Assembly: GCF_000422485.1 (NCBI RefSeq)
Contig: NZ_AULW01000016.1
Location: 186,001-250,000 of the forward strand
DNA from: Paenibacillus pasadenensis DSM 19293
Lineage (GTDB): Bacteria; Bacillota; Bacilli; Paenibacillales; Paenibacillaceae
Direction of reading: 5' to 3'
Length of the DNA stretch: 64,000 bases
Shown here: positions 43,903-52,123 of the stretch, piece after piece
How positions within the stretch are numbered: the stretch's first letter is position 1
Layout of the letters: the number at the start of each line of letters is the position of its first letter
Notes under the pieces: model-generated
Told to the model about the DNA's origin: nothing
Database searches by the model: none
Seen by the model: only the letters and a program-made list of their open reading frames with translations
Program-made: the position numbers and the translations under genes

Positions 43903-44122
43903 GATCGCATTCTCCTTTCAAGTAGTCTGGGGATTTTAACAGACCCACTGTATACCAGAAGGGATTGGGATGGATGGAAGATAGAGTGAAAACTAAGGCT
44001 TCTCCAAGGATGTCATCGATGGAGTACCAATAGTATAAGATGCACAGATCCGAAGCCATGAGCTAGCCCCGCGATCCCGGCCGAAAGCCGTCTAGCAAGA
44101 AGCCAGCGGATCTCGAAATGTA

Positions 44123-44151
44123 TTTACATGTCCATCTAATTAGATTAATAT
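44123..44151 (+). promoter_or_regulatory. Sigma-A promoter with MarR-like palindrome
   Basis: TTTACA (44123-44128), a 17-base spacer and TAATAT (44146-44151) form a good promoter. The spacer contains the perfect palindrome ATCTAATTAGAT (44134-44145), a typical operator for a MarR-type repressor. Confidence 0.6.
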
Positions 44152-44186
44152 CGAAATAGATAATGGGAATGGAGGAAATTCTGACG

Positions 44187-44804
44187 ATGAAGACGACTTT
44201 TTTTCTTGTTCGGCATGCAGTCAAGGAAAAAGCGATGGGCGATGTCGGCTTGACCTCTGAAGGGATCGAGCAGGCCCAATTGACGGCGGTGCATTTAAGT
44301 CGATTTCCAATTGACGCCGTAAGAACAAGTCCTCTGCAAAGAGCAAAACAAACCGCACAGCATATCGCCTCGATGACAGGCGCTAAATTGGCGGAGGATA
44401 ATCGTTTGCGCGAGCGGGTGAATTGGGGCGATGCCCCCGGCCAGACTTTCGAACAGTTCATAGAAATGTGGAACCGCTGTACTAATGAGCCGGACTACAG
44501 GCCAGAAGCCGGCGATTCGGCAAAGGAGGCGGGCGCGCGTTTAGCATCGGCATTATCTACGTTGTCAGAACAGAGTCCGCCGGGAAGTCATATCGTAGTC
44601 GTCACTCACGGGGGAATCATGACGGATTTTTCCGTTCACTTTCTCCCCCAAAACGATCTCGAGCTATGGCATCCTCATTTTGTATCCAAGCAAAGCGAGC
44701 TGATTCCTGAATGCTCAATTACGACGCTTATCATTGAAAATGGGGAGTGCCGGATAGAGGATTTCGCATCCGTCGTCCATTTGAAAGCAAAAAATGGCCG
44801 ATAA
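44187..44804 (+). CDS. Histidine phosphatase-superfamily protein
   Basis: The 205-residue protein carries the phosphoglycerate-mutase-like signature FFLVRHAVKEK (catalytic His in RHA), LTSEGIEQAQLTAVHL, DAVRTSPLQRAKQTAQHIAS and the second catalytic His in VVVTHGGIMTD. It is a small cytoplasmic phosphatase of unknown substrate. ATG 44187 is preceded by GGAGG; ATG 44163 would lie only about five bases from the predicted transcription start and is less likely. Confidence 0.8.
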   Translation: MKTTFFLVRHAVKEKAMGDVGLTSEGIEQAQLTAVHLSRFPIDAVRTSPLQRAKQTAQHIASMTGAKLAEDNRLRERVNWGDAPGQTFEQFIEMWNRCTNEPDYRPEAGDSAKEAGARLASALSTLSEQSPPGSHIVVVTHGGIMTDFSVHFLPQNDLELWHPHFVSKQSELIPECSITTLIIENGECRIEDFASVVHLKAKNGR

Positions 44805-44867
44805 AGCACGCTACGTGGCAAACGAAGCTTCTATGCAATACGGCAGCCGACGTCCTGTCTCCTCTTC

Positions 44868-45728
44868 TCACGAAGTAAACTGCTTCCGGAACTTGAGCGG
44901 CGAGACGTTCGCGAACTGCTTGAAGCAGCTGGAGAAATACGGCGCGAACTGGAAGCCGACCTGCTCCGCGATTTTGGCGATGGGCCAGTCGGTCTTCAGC
45001 AGCAGCAGCTTGGCCTGCTCCATGCGGTAGTCATGCAAATATTCCATCGGCGTGCAATGGTAGATCTCCTTCATGCACCGGATGACATAGTTCGGATGGT
45101 AGTGCAGCGCCTCCGCGAGCGATTCGTTGGTCAGCGGCGATTGGTAGTGCTGCCGCAGATACGCCTCCGTCTGCTCGGCGAGCCGCACGATCGGCGAGCT
45201 CTTTTTGCCGCTGAACCGCTCCTCAAGCAGCTTGAGCAGCTCCATGAACAGCTGCTGCTCGTTCCAGAACGCCTCATGCCGGAGCTCGCCGGAATAGGCG
45301 AGCAGCTGGTTCAGATGCCGCTCGGCCATCGACAAGTCGACGGACGTCGAATATTGCCGCATCCGGATCGAATACCGGTTTTCCCAGGCGTTCCGCGCCG
45401 AATGATAGGGACTGGAAGCCGTCTCCGCCTGGACGGCCGCTCCGGCATAGTCGAAGTGGATCCAGTAGAAGACGGTCTCCTCCGCGCACGGCTTGACCGC
45501 ATAATGGAATCGGTCCGGCAGGAGCAGCAGCGTCTGGCCCGAAGAAACCTCCCACTCCCGATCGTCCTCGCCGATATAGAGCGTTCCCTTGACGACCCAC
45601 AGCAGGTCGAACAAGCCGAGATGGCGGCGGCTCGGATGCTGCTCGCCCGGCTGCAGCGTCGCCCGGCCGATCGCCACATAGTGGGGGATCGGCGGGACCT
45701 CCATGACGACGAGATTCCGTTCGTTCAT
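44868..45728 (-). CDS. AraC-family transcriptional regulator with cupin sensor
   Basis: The 286-residue regulator has an N-terminal AraC cupin domain (LFDLLWVVKGTLYIGEDDRE, LLLLPDRFHYAVKP) and a C-terminal DNA-binding domain with two helix-turn-helices (LTNESLAEALHYHPNYVIRC and PIAKIAEQVGFQFAPYFSSC). ATG 45728 follows GGGGTGGGGAG; an upstream start at 45806 is possible but lacks a site. A decayed permease lies upstream, so it may once have controlled a lost sugar transporter. Confidence 0.85.
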   Translation of the reverse strand: MNERNLVVMEVPPIPHYVAIGRATLQPGEQHPSRRHLGLFDLLWVVKGTLYIGEDDREWEVSSGQTLLLLPDRFHYAVKPCAEETVFYWIHFDYAGAAVQAETASSPYHSARNAWENRYSIRMRQYSTSVDLSMAERHLNQLLAYSGELRHEAFWNEQQLFMELLKLLEERFSGKKSSPIVRLAEQTEAYLRQHYQSPLTNESLAEALHYHPNYVIRCMKEIYHCTPMEYLHDYRMEQAKLLLLKTDWPIAKIAEQVGFQFAPYFSSCFKQFANVSPLKFRKQFTS

Positions 45729-45785
45729 CTCCCCACCCCTTGGTCTCGTTTGGTCGTTCGCAATCCATTTGCTAGAAAAGATACC

Positions 45786-45799
45786 CTTAAACGCTTTCA
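45786..45799 (-). promoter_or_regulatory. cre-like site before the AraC gene
   Basis: On the minus strand TGAAAGCGTTTAAG matches the cre consensus at 12 of 14 positions, 58 bases before the AraC start. Confidence 0.45.
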
Positions 45800-45935
45800 T
45801 AGTCAACTCGAGCCGCGCGGTCTGCGCCGAGGGCCTGCCCGCGGTAAACGCCGGAAAGCCTCGACATACGCAGCTGCTGCTGCGGGATGCCGAGGCGGAG
45901 GCTTGCGTTCGCGAAGCGGCAGCCCGGAACGGAGA

Positions 45936-46025
45936 TCAGCCTTTGATCGATCCGATCAGGACGCCTTTGTAGAGGTACTTTTGCAGGAACGGGTAGACGA
46001 TCAGCACCGGCAGGGTGGAAAGCCG
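45936..46025 (-). pseudogene. C-terminal remnant of an LplC-type permease
   Basis: The minus strand encodes STLPVLIVYPFLQKYLYKGV, LIGSIKG and stop: the characteristic end of a sugar ABC permease (compare the C-terminus of the gene at 32996). Homology stops abruptly near 46025, so the rest of the gene is deleted. Confidence 0.7.
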
Positions 46026-46027
46026 CG

Positions 46028-46082
46028 TTTGTTCATAAAAGACAGAATTGTATACTGGAACAATCGACTGTATGCGCTTACA
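46028..46082 (+). promoter_or_regulatory. Promoter and cre site of the GH43 gene
   Basis: TATACT at 46051-46056 (with a poor -35, TTTGTT) is followed by TGTATGCGCTTACA (46069-46082), 13 of 14 matches to the cre consensus, placed just after the predicted transcription start. CcpA bound here would block transcription. The core closely resembles the site at 26775-26788. Confidence 0.6.
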
Positions 46083-46170
46083 GTCGTGGGGGAGGAGGTG
46101 AAGAACCGCCGTGTTCCAAGGGGAATATCGCCCCGTCTCTAGACTCATCTAAATAAAGAGGAGGAATGAA

Positions 46171-47622
46171 ATGATGACTGGAGGAAAGAGGATCGTTTTG
46201 CTCGCGCTGATGCTGCTGATCTCGGCGACGATCGGGTTCATGCCGCTGGGCAGTACAGGGGAAGCGGCTGTCGTGGGCGTCACGAACGGCATCGCCTTCA
46301 AGAATACGAGCGGCGGAGTCGTCCACGCTCATGGCGGCGGCATGATCAAGGTAGGTGCCTACTACTACTGGGCGGGGGAGAATCGGGACGGAACGAACTA
46401 TGTCTCGCTCTATCGCTCGACCGATCTCAAAAACTGGGAGTTCAGAGCAAATATTTTGTCCAAGTCGTCCGCCGCGGAGCTGGCGACCGCAAATATCGAG
46501 CGTCCGAAAATCATCTACAACGCGGCGACCTCGAAGTACGTCCTGTGGGCGCATAAGGAAAACGGAGTCGATTATGGAGAAGCTCGCGTAGCGGTCGCTT
46601 CCTCCTCTTCCATCGAGGGGCCGTACACGTATCACGGCAGCTTTCGCCCGCTCGGCTACGATTCCCGGGACATGACGGTGTTCAACGACAACGGGACCGC
46701 GTATCTGATCTCCGCGACCCGGGTCAACGCGGATCTGAACATCTATCGCCTGACGCCGGACTTCCTCGGCGTGGAATCGCTCGTGCAGACGCTGTGGCCG
46801 GGATCGTACCGCGAGGCGCCGGCTATGTTTAAGCGCGGCTCGACCTACTTCCTGATCACTTCCGGAGCGACCGGCTGGAGCCCCAATCAGGCGAAGTACG
46901 CGACAGCGTCCAGCATCAGCGGCTCCTGGAGCGCACTGGCGAATCTCGGCGACTCGACGACCTTCGGCTCCCAATCGACCCATGTCGTTCCGGTCGAAGG
47001 TTCTTCCGGAACGTCCTATCTCTATCTGGGCGACCGCTGGGCGGGGGCCTGGAGCAGTCCGGTCAACGACTCCAAGTATGTGTGGCTGCCGCTAAGCTTC
47101 CCATCCTCGACCACGCTGTCGATGAGCTGGTATCCGAAGCTGAACATCGACGCGGCGGCAGGCACGGTCGCGGGCGTGCCGTTTTCGGTCAACTCCAACG
47201 TCAATTATGAGCTGGTGAACCGCAAGAGCGGCAAGCTGCTGAACATCAAAGAAAGCTCGACCGCGACAGGCGCCGACGCGGAGCAGCGGGCCGACGGCAA
47301 CCTGGGCAGCCAGCGCTGGCGGCTCATCGACGCCGGCAGCGGCTATTACAAGCTGCAGAACCAGAACGGCGGCCTGCTGCTCGGGCCGACGGGCGGCGCT
47401 TCGGCGGACGGCACCGCGCTGGAGCAGTGGACCGATGGCGGCTGGACCAGCCAGCACTGGCAGCTGATCGACGCTGGCGGCGGATTTTTCAAGCTGACAA
47501 ATCGGGCCACGGGCAAAGTGATCGACGTCTCATCCGGCTCGCTCGTTGACGGCGCGAACGTCATCGGCTGGACGGACAACAACGGCGCGAATCAGCAATG
47601 GCAGATCGTAGAAGCGAATTGA
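46171..47622 (+). CDS. Secreted GH43_24-like exo-beta-1,3-galactanase with ricin-B-type domain
   Basis: The 483-residue protein has a signal peptide (RIVLLALMLLISATIGFMPL, cleavage around residue 33). A five-bladed propeller of GH43 follows, with sequence typical of subfamily 24 (VVHAHGGGMIKVGAYYYWAG, NIERPKIIYNAATSKYVLWA, DSRDMTVFNDNGTAYLISAT). Residues from about 345 form a CBM13/ricin-type beta-trefoil with QxW-like repeats (GSQRWRLIDAGSGYYKLQNQ, SQHWQLIDAGGGFFKLTN, NQQWQIVEAN). GH43_24 enzymes release galactose from the beta-1,3 backbone of arabinogalactans. Expressed alone, with an AGAGGAGG site, a cre-controlled promoter and its own terminator. Confidence 0.82.
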   Translation: MMTGGKRIVLLALMLLISATIGFMPLGSTGEAAVVGVTNGIAFKNTSGGVVHAHGGGMIKVGAYYYWAGENRDGTNYVSLYRSTDLKNWEFRANILSKSSAAELATANIERPKIIYNAATSKYVLWAHKENGVDYGEARVAVASSSSIEGPYTYHGSFRPLGYDSRDMTVFNDNGTAYLISATRVNADLNIYRLTPDFLGVESLVQTLWPGSYREAPAMFKRGSTYFLITSGATGWSPNQAKYATASSISGSWSALANLGDSTTFGSQSTHVVPVEGSSGTSYLYLGDRWAGAWSSPVNDSKYVWLPLSFPSSTTLSMSWYPKLNIDAAAGTVAGVPFSVNSNVNYELVNRKSGKLLNIKESSTATGADAEQRADGNLGSQRWRLIDAGSGYYKLQNQNGGLLLGPTGGASADGTALEQWTDGGWTSQHWQLIDAGGGFFKLTNRATGKVIDVSSGSLVDGANVIGWTDNNGANQQWQIVEAN

Positions 47623-47648
47623 GCCTTGCATAAACGATGGAGCATCGA

Positions 47649-47685
47649 AGCGGCACGCGCCTTTCTGGCGCGTGCCGCTTTTTTC
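47649..47685 (+). terminator. Terminator after GH43
   Basis: AGCGGCACGCGCC (47649-47661) pairs perfectly with GGCGCGTGCCGCT (47667-47679), followed by TTTTT. Confidence 0.9.
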
Positions 47686-47722
47686 TCTAAAGGGAAAAGA
47701 GCAGAAGCAGCCGGGAAAGAGC

Positions 47723-47777
47723 TTGCACGCAAGGGCTGACGATGCTACGATAATGCAACCGATTTCAAATTGGGTTG
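47723..47777 (+). promoter_or_regulatory. Promoter of the LacI-family gene with possible operator
   Basis: TTGCAC (47723-47728), 17 bases, TACGAT (47746-47751). An imperfect inverted repeat, CAACC (47756-47760) with GGGTTG (47772-47777), lies over the predicted start of transcription and shares GGGTT with the operators near GH35, so the gene may be autoregulated. Confidence 0.5.
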
Positions 47778-47799
47778 AAGGAAAGGGAGAAGTCCGCCA

Positions 47800-48855
47800 A
47801 TGAAGACGGTCACCGTCTATGATATCGCCAGAGAGGCCAACGTCTCGGTAGCGACCGTTTCGCGGGTGCTGAACAACACGGCGCCGGTCAAAAAGGAAAC
47901 GAGAGAGCGCATCAGCGCGCTGATTGAGAAATACCAGTTCCAGCCGAATGCTCTGGCCCGCAGTCTGATCCGCAAGGAGACCGGCATGATCGGCTTCATT
48001 TTGCCGGACATCACCAATCCCTTCTTTCCGGAGGTGCTGGCGGGCTTCGACCGCGAGGCGCGGAAGATGGGGTATACGTACTTTTTGTGCGACACGTTCT
48101 CGACCAACGAGGAGACTCTCAATCAGTACGAGCGGGAGTCCCAATATATCAGCCTGCTGATGGAGAAGCAGGTCGACGGCATCGTCATGCTCGGCGGGCG
48201 CATCGATCTGTCGCGACCGGATCCCCAAATGATTCGCGAAGTGGAGGAAGCGGCGCGGCGCGTTCCGTTCCTGCTGCTCAACGGAAGCCTGCCGCAGGTC
48301 GGGCTGAACCGCGTCGCCACCGACCAGAAGCTCGGCGCCGTGCTGGCGACGCAGCATCTCCTCGAGCTCGGGCATCGCGACATCGCCGCCGTCGGCGGCT
48401 ATTCGGCGATGAGCAATACGCAGCAGCGGCTGCAGGGCTTCCGCTCTGCGATGAGGGAGCATGGCCTGCAGCCGCGCAAGGAGTGGATGCTGCAGGACGG
48501 TTTTTCGGTCGAGGCTGGCGTGGAGTTCACCTCCCGGCTGCTCGCCATGAACCCGCGTCCGACCGCGATCTTTTGCCTGAACGATCTGGTTGCGATCGGA
48601 GCGCTCAAGGCGGCGAGCCGCGCCGGCGTGCGCGTGCCCGAGGAGCTGTCGATCATCGGCTACGACGACATCCAGTTCGCTGCCAACAGCATCCCGGAGC
48701 TGACGACCGTATCGCTCAAGGCCGCCGAGATCGGCCGCCTCGCCGCCGAGACGCTGCATCGGATGATCGGGAAGAAAAAGGTGCCGAAGCTGCTTTCGGT
48801 CCTGCCCGAGCTGGTCGTGCGCCAATCGACGGCCGCCGTCCGCAAGGGGGGATGA
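47800..48855 (+). CDS. LacI-family repressor of the galactan genes
   Basis: The 351-residue protein has the LacI DNA-binding domain (TVYDIAREANVSVATVSRVL, residues 4-23, hinge NALARSLIRKETGMIGFILP) and a periplasmic-binding-protein-like sensor (IGYDDIQFAANSIPELTTVS). GGAAAGGGAGAAG precedes ATG 47800. LacI-type operators TGAAACCCNTTNCA lie just downstream, before the GH35 and GH30 genes, so it probably represses these. The inducer is likely a galactose-containing oligosaccharide. Confidence 0.88.
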   Translation: MKTVTVYDIAREANVSVATVSRVLNNTAPVKKETRERISALIEKYQFQPNALARSLIRKETGMIGFILPDITNPFFPEVLAGFDREARKMGYTYFLCDTFSTNEETLNQYERESQYISLLMEKQVDGIVMLGGRIDLSRPDPQMIREVEEAARRVPFLLLNGSLPQVGLNRVATDQKLGAVLATQHLLELGHRDIAAVGGYSAMSNTQQRLQGFRSAMREHGLQPRKEWMLQDGFSVEAGVEFTSRLLAMNPRPTAIFCLNDLVAIGALKAASRAGVRVPEELSIIGYDDIQFAANSIPELTTVSLKAAEIGRLAAETLHRMIGKKKVPKLLSVLPELVVRQSTAAVRKGG

Positions 48856-48944
48856 GCGCCCCCCGGCTCCCCCTGCTCATCGGCAGGAGCGGGTACGGAG
48901 AGCGCGCGGCAAGGGACATTCCTAAAAAATTTTACTGACAGCGA

Positions 48945-48973
48945 TTGACATCCACGAGGCCTCGGACTAGAAT
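48945..48973 (+). promoter_or_regulatory. Strong sigma-A promoter for the GH35 operon
   Basis: A perfect TTGACA (48945-48950), 17-base spacer and TAGAAT (48968-48973) give a near-consensus promoter, with transcription expected near 48980. The first operator starts at 48987. Confidence 0.8.
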
Positions 48974-48986
48974 GACATTATCCAAA

Positions 48987-49191
48987 TGAAACCCCTTACA
49001 AAAAAACGGCATCGATTCGATTTCCTCTATTTCACTTCCTTATCTATGAAACCCATTACATAAAAATCATTGAGATCGATCCTGTGAAGGAAAAAGCATC
49101 GGATCTATTTCAACGAGGCTGTACCGTTTCTGCTCCTGGCTTGATTCCGATGGGAAGCAATTCGTTCTAATCTTTAGTGAAACCCGTTTCA
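48987..49191. promoter_or_regulatory. Three LacI-type operators in the GH35 leader
   Basis: TGAAACCCCTTACA (48987-49000), TGAAACCCATTACA (49047-49060) and TGAAACCCGTTTCA (49178-49191) share TGAAACCCNTTNCA. The third is symmetric apart from its two central bases. Three sites over 200 bases would permit repression by looping. Confidence 0.75.
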
Positions 49192-49216
49192 TAGTCTGAC
49201 TATGGAGGATGAACCG

Positions 49217-52021
49217 ATGATGAAATCGCCCGCCCTCGCCGCAGCTCCCGTCAGTCTGGCGGCAAATGAAGTCCGCATCCAGGGAAAGTCCGAGCTGCTC
49301 CTTTGCGCCTCGCTGTTTTACTTCCGCATACCGCGAGCCTTATGGCGGGAAAGGATGCTCCAGCTGAAGGCATTCGGCTACAACGCGATCGATGTCTACT
49401 TCCCGTGGAATTACCATGAGCCGGAGGAAGGGCAATGGGATTTTGCCGGCGAGAAGGATGTCCGCGCCTTCTTGCAGGAAGCCCATGAAACTGGACTGTT
49501 CGTCGTCGCCAGGCCGGGTCCCTATATCTGCTCGGAGTGGGATGGAGGGGCGCTGCCTGCCTATCTGTCCGCCGTCGAAGGCATGAGGCTGAGGGACAAC
49601 GATCCGCTTTTCCTCGCAGCGACGGCGAAGTGGTTCGACCGCATCCTCCCCGTATTGAAAGCTTATGAGATCGGCAGCGGCGGCACGATCGTCGCCGTGC
49701 AGCTGGACAACGAGCTGGACTTCTACGGCTGCAAGGACCCTCGCGGCTACATCTCCACCTTGCGCGAGATGGCCCTCGAGCGGGGCATCGCCGTGCCGCT
49801 GATCGCCTGCGCGGGGCAGGGCGGCCTGATGGAGGCGTCGGGCTTCGCGGATGGAGTCGTGCCGACCTGCAACTTCTATCCGAACGACCGCGACCCTGCG
49901 TTCGAGGAGAAGGTCGGCCGCTATCAGGAGCTGCTCGCCGGGAAGGGACTGCCGCTGCTGGTGACGGAGACGAACCGCTCCCACTTCCTGCTCCGGCGGC
50001 TGCTGTCCTGCGGCGCGAAGCTGCTCGGCCCTTATTTGCAGGTGTCAGGGACGGATTTCGGATTCACCAACGCGACGAACAACTGGGGCAAGCCGCTTGC
50101 TTTCCTAACCTCGGACTATGACTTCGGCGGCATGATCTCTCCGGAAGGGCATATCCGTCCCGAGGCGTACGAGGGCAGGCTGCTCGGCCGCTTGATGGCG
50201 GCCTATGGCGCGACGCTGGCGGAAGCGGCGCCTGCGGGGCAGGGGATGATGCGGACCTTGGCGGCTCCGGAAGGAGCGGCGGCCGGCTCGAGAGCGCTTA
50301 AGCTGCGGGACGGCGGCTATCTCGGCTTCGTCTCCAACGTCGCGGAAGAAACGGCGGCTGTCGTGCTGGAGATCGCCGGGACGCGGATTCCGCAGCGGTC
50401 GACGCTCCGGCTGGAGCGCTGGCGCTCCTTGGCGCTGCCGGTAGGCGTGCCGCTTCGCGCCTGGGGAATCGAGGGCACGCTGCTGCATGCGACGGCGGAG
50501 CTGTGGAGCTGCCGCAAGCTCGGCTCAAAGACGGTCCTCGCTTTCCACGCGGAAGGCCAGGGCGAGATCGCGCTGAAAATCGAGGGAGCGACGGTGCTGG
50601 AGACGTCGGGCATGGACGCGGATGAAACGGCTGGAGCGCTCATGCTGACCTTCGATTCGAGCGAGGACGCGGCGTGCAGGATCGCGCTCCCGGACGGCTC
50701 CGTGCTGGAGCTGATCGCGATGGACCGCTCCCGCGCCTTGCTGCTGGAGGAGATTGGAGAAGACGGCGAGCTGCGGTTCGGGGAAATGCCGGACTATCGA
50801 AAGGAAGCCGTCGAGCTTGACATTCCGTGGACGTTCTCGCCCGTGGAGGCGGATCGCCCGCTATCGACATCGCGCCGCCACGGCTTCTCGGCCGGCGGGG
50901 CCGGATATCTGGAGTCGTACGGAATCCAACGAGGCTACGGCTGGTACGTCGCGGAGACGGAGCCGCCGCCAGCCGCGGAGCCGCAGGGGCTGCTCGTGCG
51001 CAACGGAAGCGACGTCCTGTCCCTTTATGCGGGCAAGCGGTACTTGGCCACGATCGTTCCTGGAGGATCGAGCCGATACGTTCCGTTCGCAGATCCGGCG
51101 ACGGACGGTCCGATTCCGATTACGGTGCGGGCGGAGATCTGGGGGCATAGCAATTTCGACGATATCCGTCTTCCTGGACTACGGCTGCACGCCGGCAAAG
51201 GATTGACGGGGCTCGCCACCGTCACGAAAGTCATCCCTCTGACGGGAAACTGGCGGGTGAAGGCCGCCACGGACCGCGAGCCGAAGGAGGAATGGATCGG
51301 CAGGACGGCCGACGAAGCGTTATGGCCGATCGTCAGCTTCGGAGGCTGGCTGTCGTCCGCGAGACCCGCTCTCGAGTATTATCGTAACCGCTTTCAAGCG
51401 GCGAGCGACGCAAATTGCTGGACGCTGCATTTCGACGGTCTGCAGGCATCGGTCCATGTCTTCGTCGACGGAAAGGACGCCGGCCCGGTTCATCCGGGCG
51501 ATCCATACGTCGATCTCTCCGCTTTTGTCCAGCCTGGAGAGCCGGTTCAGCTCGCGGTATTCATGGAGAGGCAGCCTGGGCCCGCCGCCGGCAAAGTGAC
51601 GCTGTACGAGGGCGTCGCAGCCAACCGATGGGAAATCTTCTCCGGCGAGGAAGAGCAGCTGCATGCCCACGCCCAGTCGCTGCAGGAAGCGGCAAACGTC
51701 CGGCTGCCCGTCCAGCTGGAGGCCGGAGACATGGGCTGGCTGATCGGAGCCGTCGGCCATTCGAATGACGGCAAAGGCTGGCGGGTTCAGGCGAAAGGCT
51801 CGAATCTCAAGCTGACGGCGCTGTTCAACGGGCGTCTGGTCGGCCGCATCTGGCTGCAAGGCAGCCGTTCTCGTCCCTTCTTCACGGGCGGGAGCCAGGA
51901 TTCGTTTTATGTGCCGGGGCCGTGGTTCCGGGAGGAGGCCGGCCAGCTGGCGCTCCTGCTGGAGGCGGTCGACGGCGAAGCGCCGTCCGTGCTGGAGGAG
52001 CTGTCGTTCCGCCCGGTATAG
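49217..52021 (+). CDS. GH35 beta-galactosidase, cytoplasmic
   Basis: The 934-residue enzyme opens like GH35 proteins: LLCASLFYFRIPRALWRERM, AFGYNAIDVYFPWNYHEPEE and RPGPYICSEWDGGALPAYL. The acid/base E166 is in QLDNELDF and the nucleophile E251 in VTETNRSH. Beta-sandwich domains follow, with a C-terminal jelly roll. No signal peptide is seen, so substrate is imported. In-frame ATG 49202 precedes a GGAGGATGA site; ATG 49217 eight bases after it is the better start. First gene of a LacI-controlled operon. Confidence 0.82.
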   Translation: MMKSPALAAAPVSLAANEVRIQGKSELLLCASLFYFRIPRALWRERMLQLKAFGYNAIDVYFPWNYHEPEEGQWDFAGEKDVRAFLQEAHETGLFVVARPGPYICSEWDGGALPAYLSAVEGMRLRDNDPLFLAATAKWFDRILPVLKAYEIGSGGTIVAVQLDNELDFYGCKDPRGYISTLREMALERGIAVPLIACAGQGGLMEASGFADGVVPTCNFYPNDRDPAFEEKVGRYQELLAGKGLPLLVTETNRSHFLLRRLLSCGAKLLGPYLQVSGTDFGFTNATNNWGKPLAFLTSDYDFGGMISPEGHIRPEAYEGRLLGRLMAAYGATLAEAAPAGQGMMRTLAAPEGAAAGSRALKLRDGGYLGFVSNVAEETAAVVLEIAGTRIPQRSTLRLERWRSLALPVGVPLRAWGIEGTLLHATAELWSCRKLGSKTVLAFHAEGQGEIALKIEGATVLETSGMDADETAGALMLTFDSSEDAACRIALPDGSVLELIAMDRSRALLLEEIGEDGELRFGEMPDYRKEAVELDIPWTFSPVEADRPLSTSRRHGFSAGGAGYLESYGIQRGYGWYVAETEPPPAAEPQGLLVRNGSDVLSLYAGKRYLATIVPGGSSRYVPFADPATDGPIPITVRAEIWGHSNFDDIRLPGLRLHAGKGLTGLATVTKVIPLTGNWRVKAATDREPKEEWIGRTADEALWPIVSFGGWLSSARPALEYYRNRFQAASDANCWTLHFDGLQASVHVFVDGKDAGPVHPGDPYVDLSAFVQPGEPVQLAVFMERQPGPAAGKVTLYEGVAANRWEIFSGEEEQLHAHAQSLQEAANVRLPVQLEAGDMGWLIGAVGHSNDGKGWRVQAKGSNLKLTALFNGRLVGRIWLQGSRSRPFFTGGSQDSFYVPGPWFREEAGQLALLLEAVDGEAPSVLEELSFRPV

Positions 52022-52059
52022 GCTGGACGGGGGTGGAGGCGAGCGGGGCTGTCGATTTA

Positions 52060-52073
52060 TGTAACCCGTTTCA
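52060..52073. promoter_or_regulatory. Fourth LacI-type operator, before GH30
   Basis: TGTAACCCGTTTCA differs from the third GH35 operator at one base and lies 51 bases before the GH30 start. Either the GH30 operon has its own promoter or this is an extra looping site. Confidence 0.6.
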
Positions 52074-52123
52074 TCATAGTCCATACGTCGATGACGGCAG
52101 CGTCCAGGATAGGGGGAGAAGCG

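Noticed and set aside
43398-43989. Plus-strand frames of 99 and 125 codons
   Set aside because: They cross a hairpin and run antisense to the pRiA4b-like pseudogene; no protein-like pattern.
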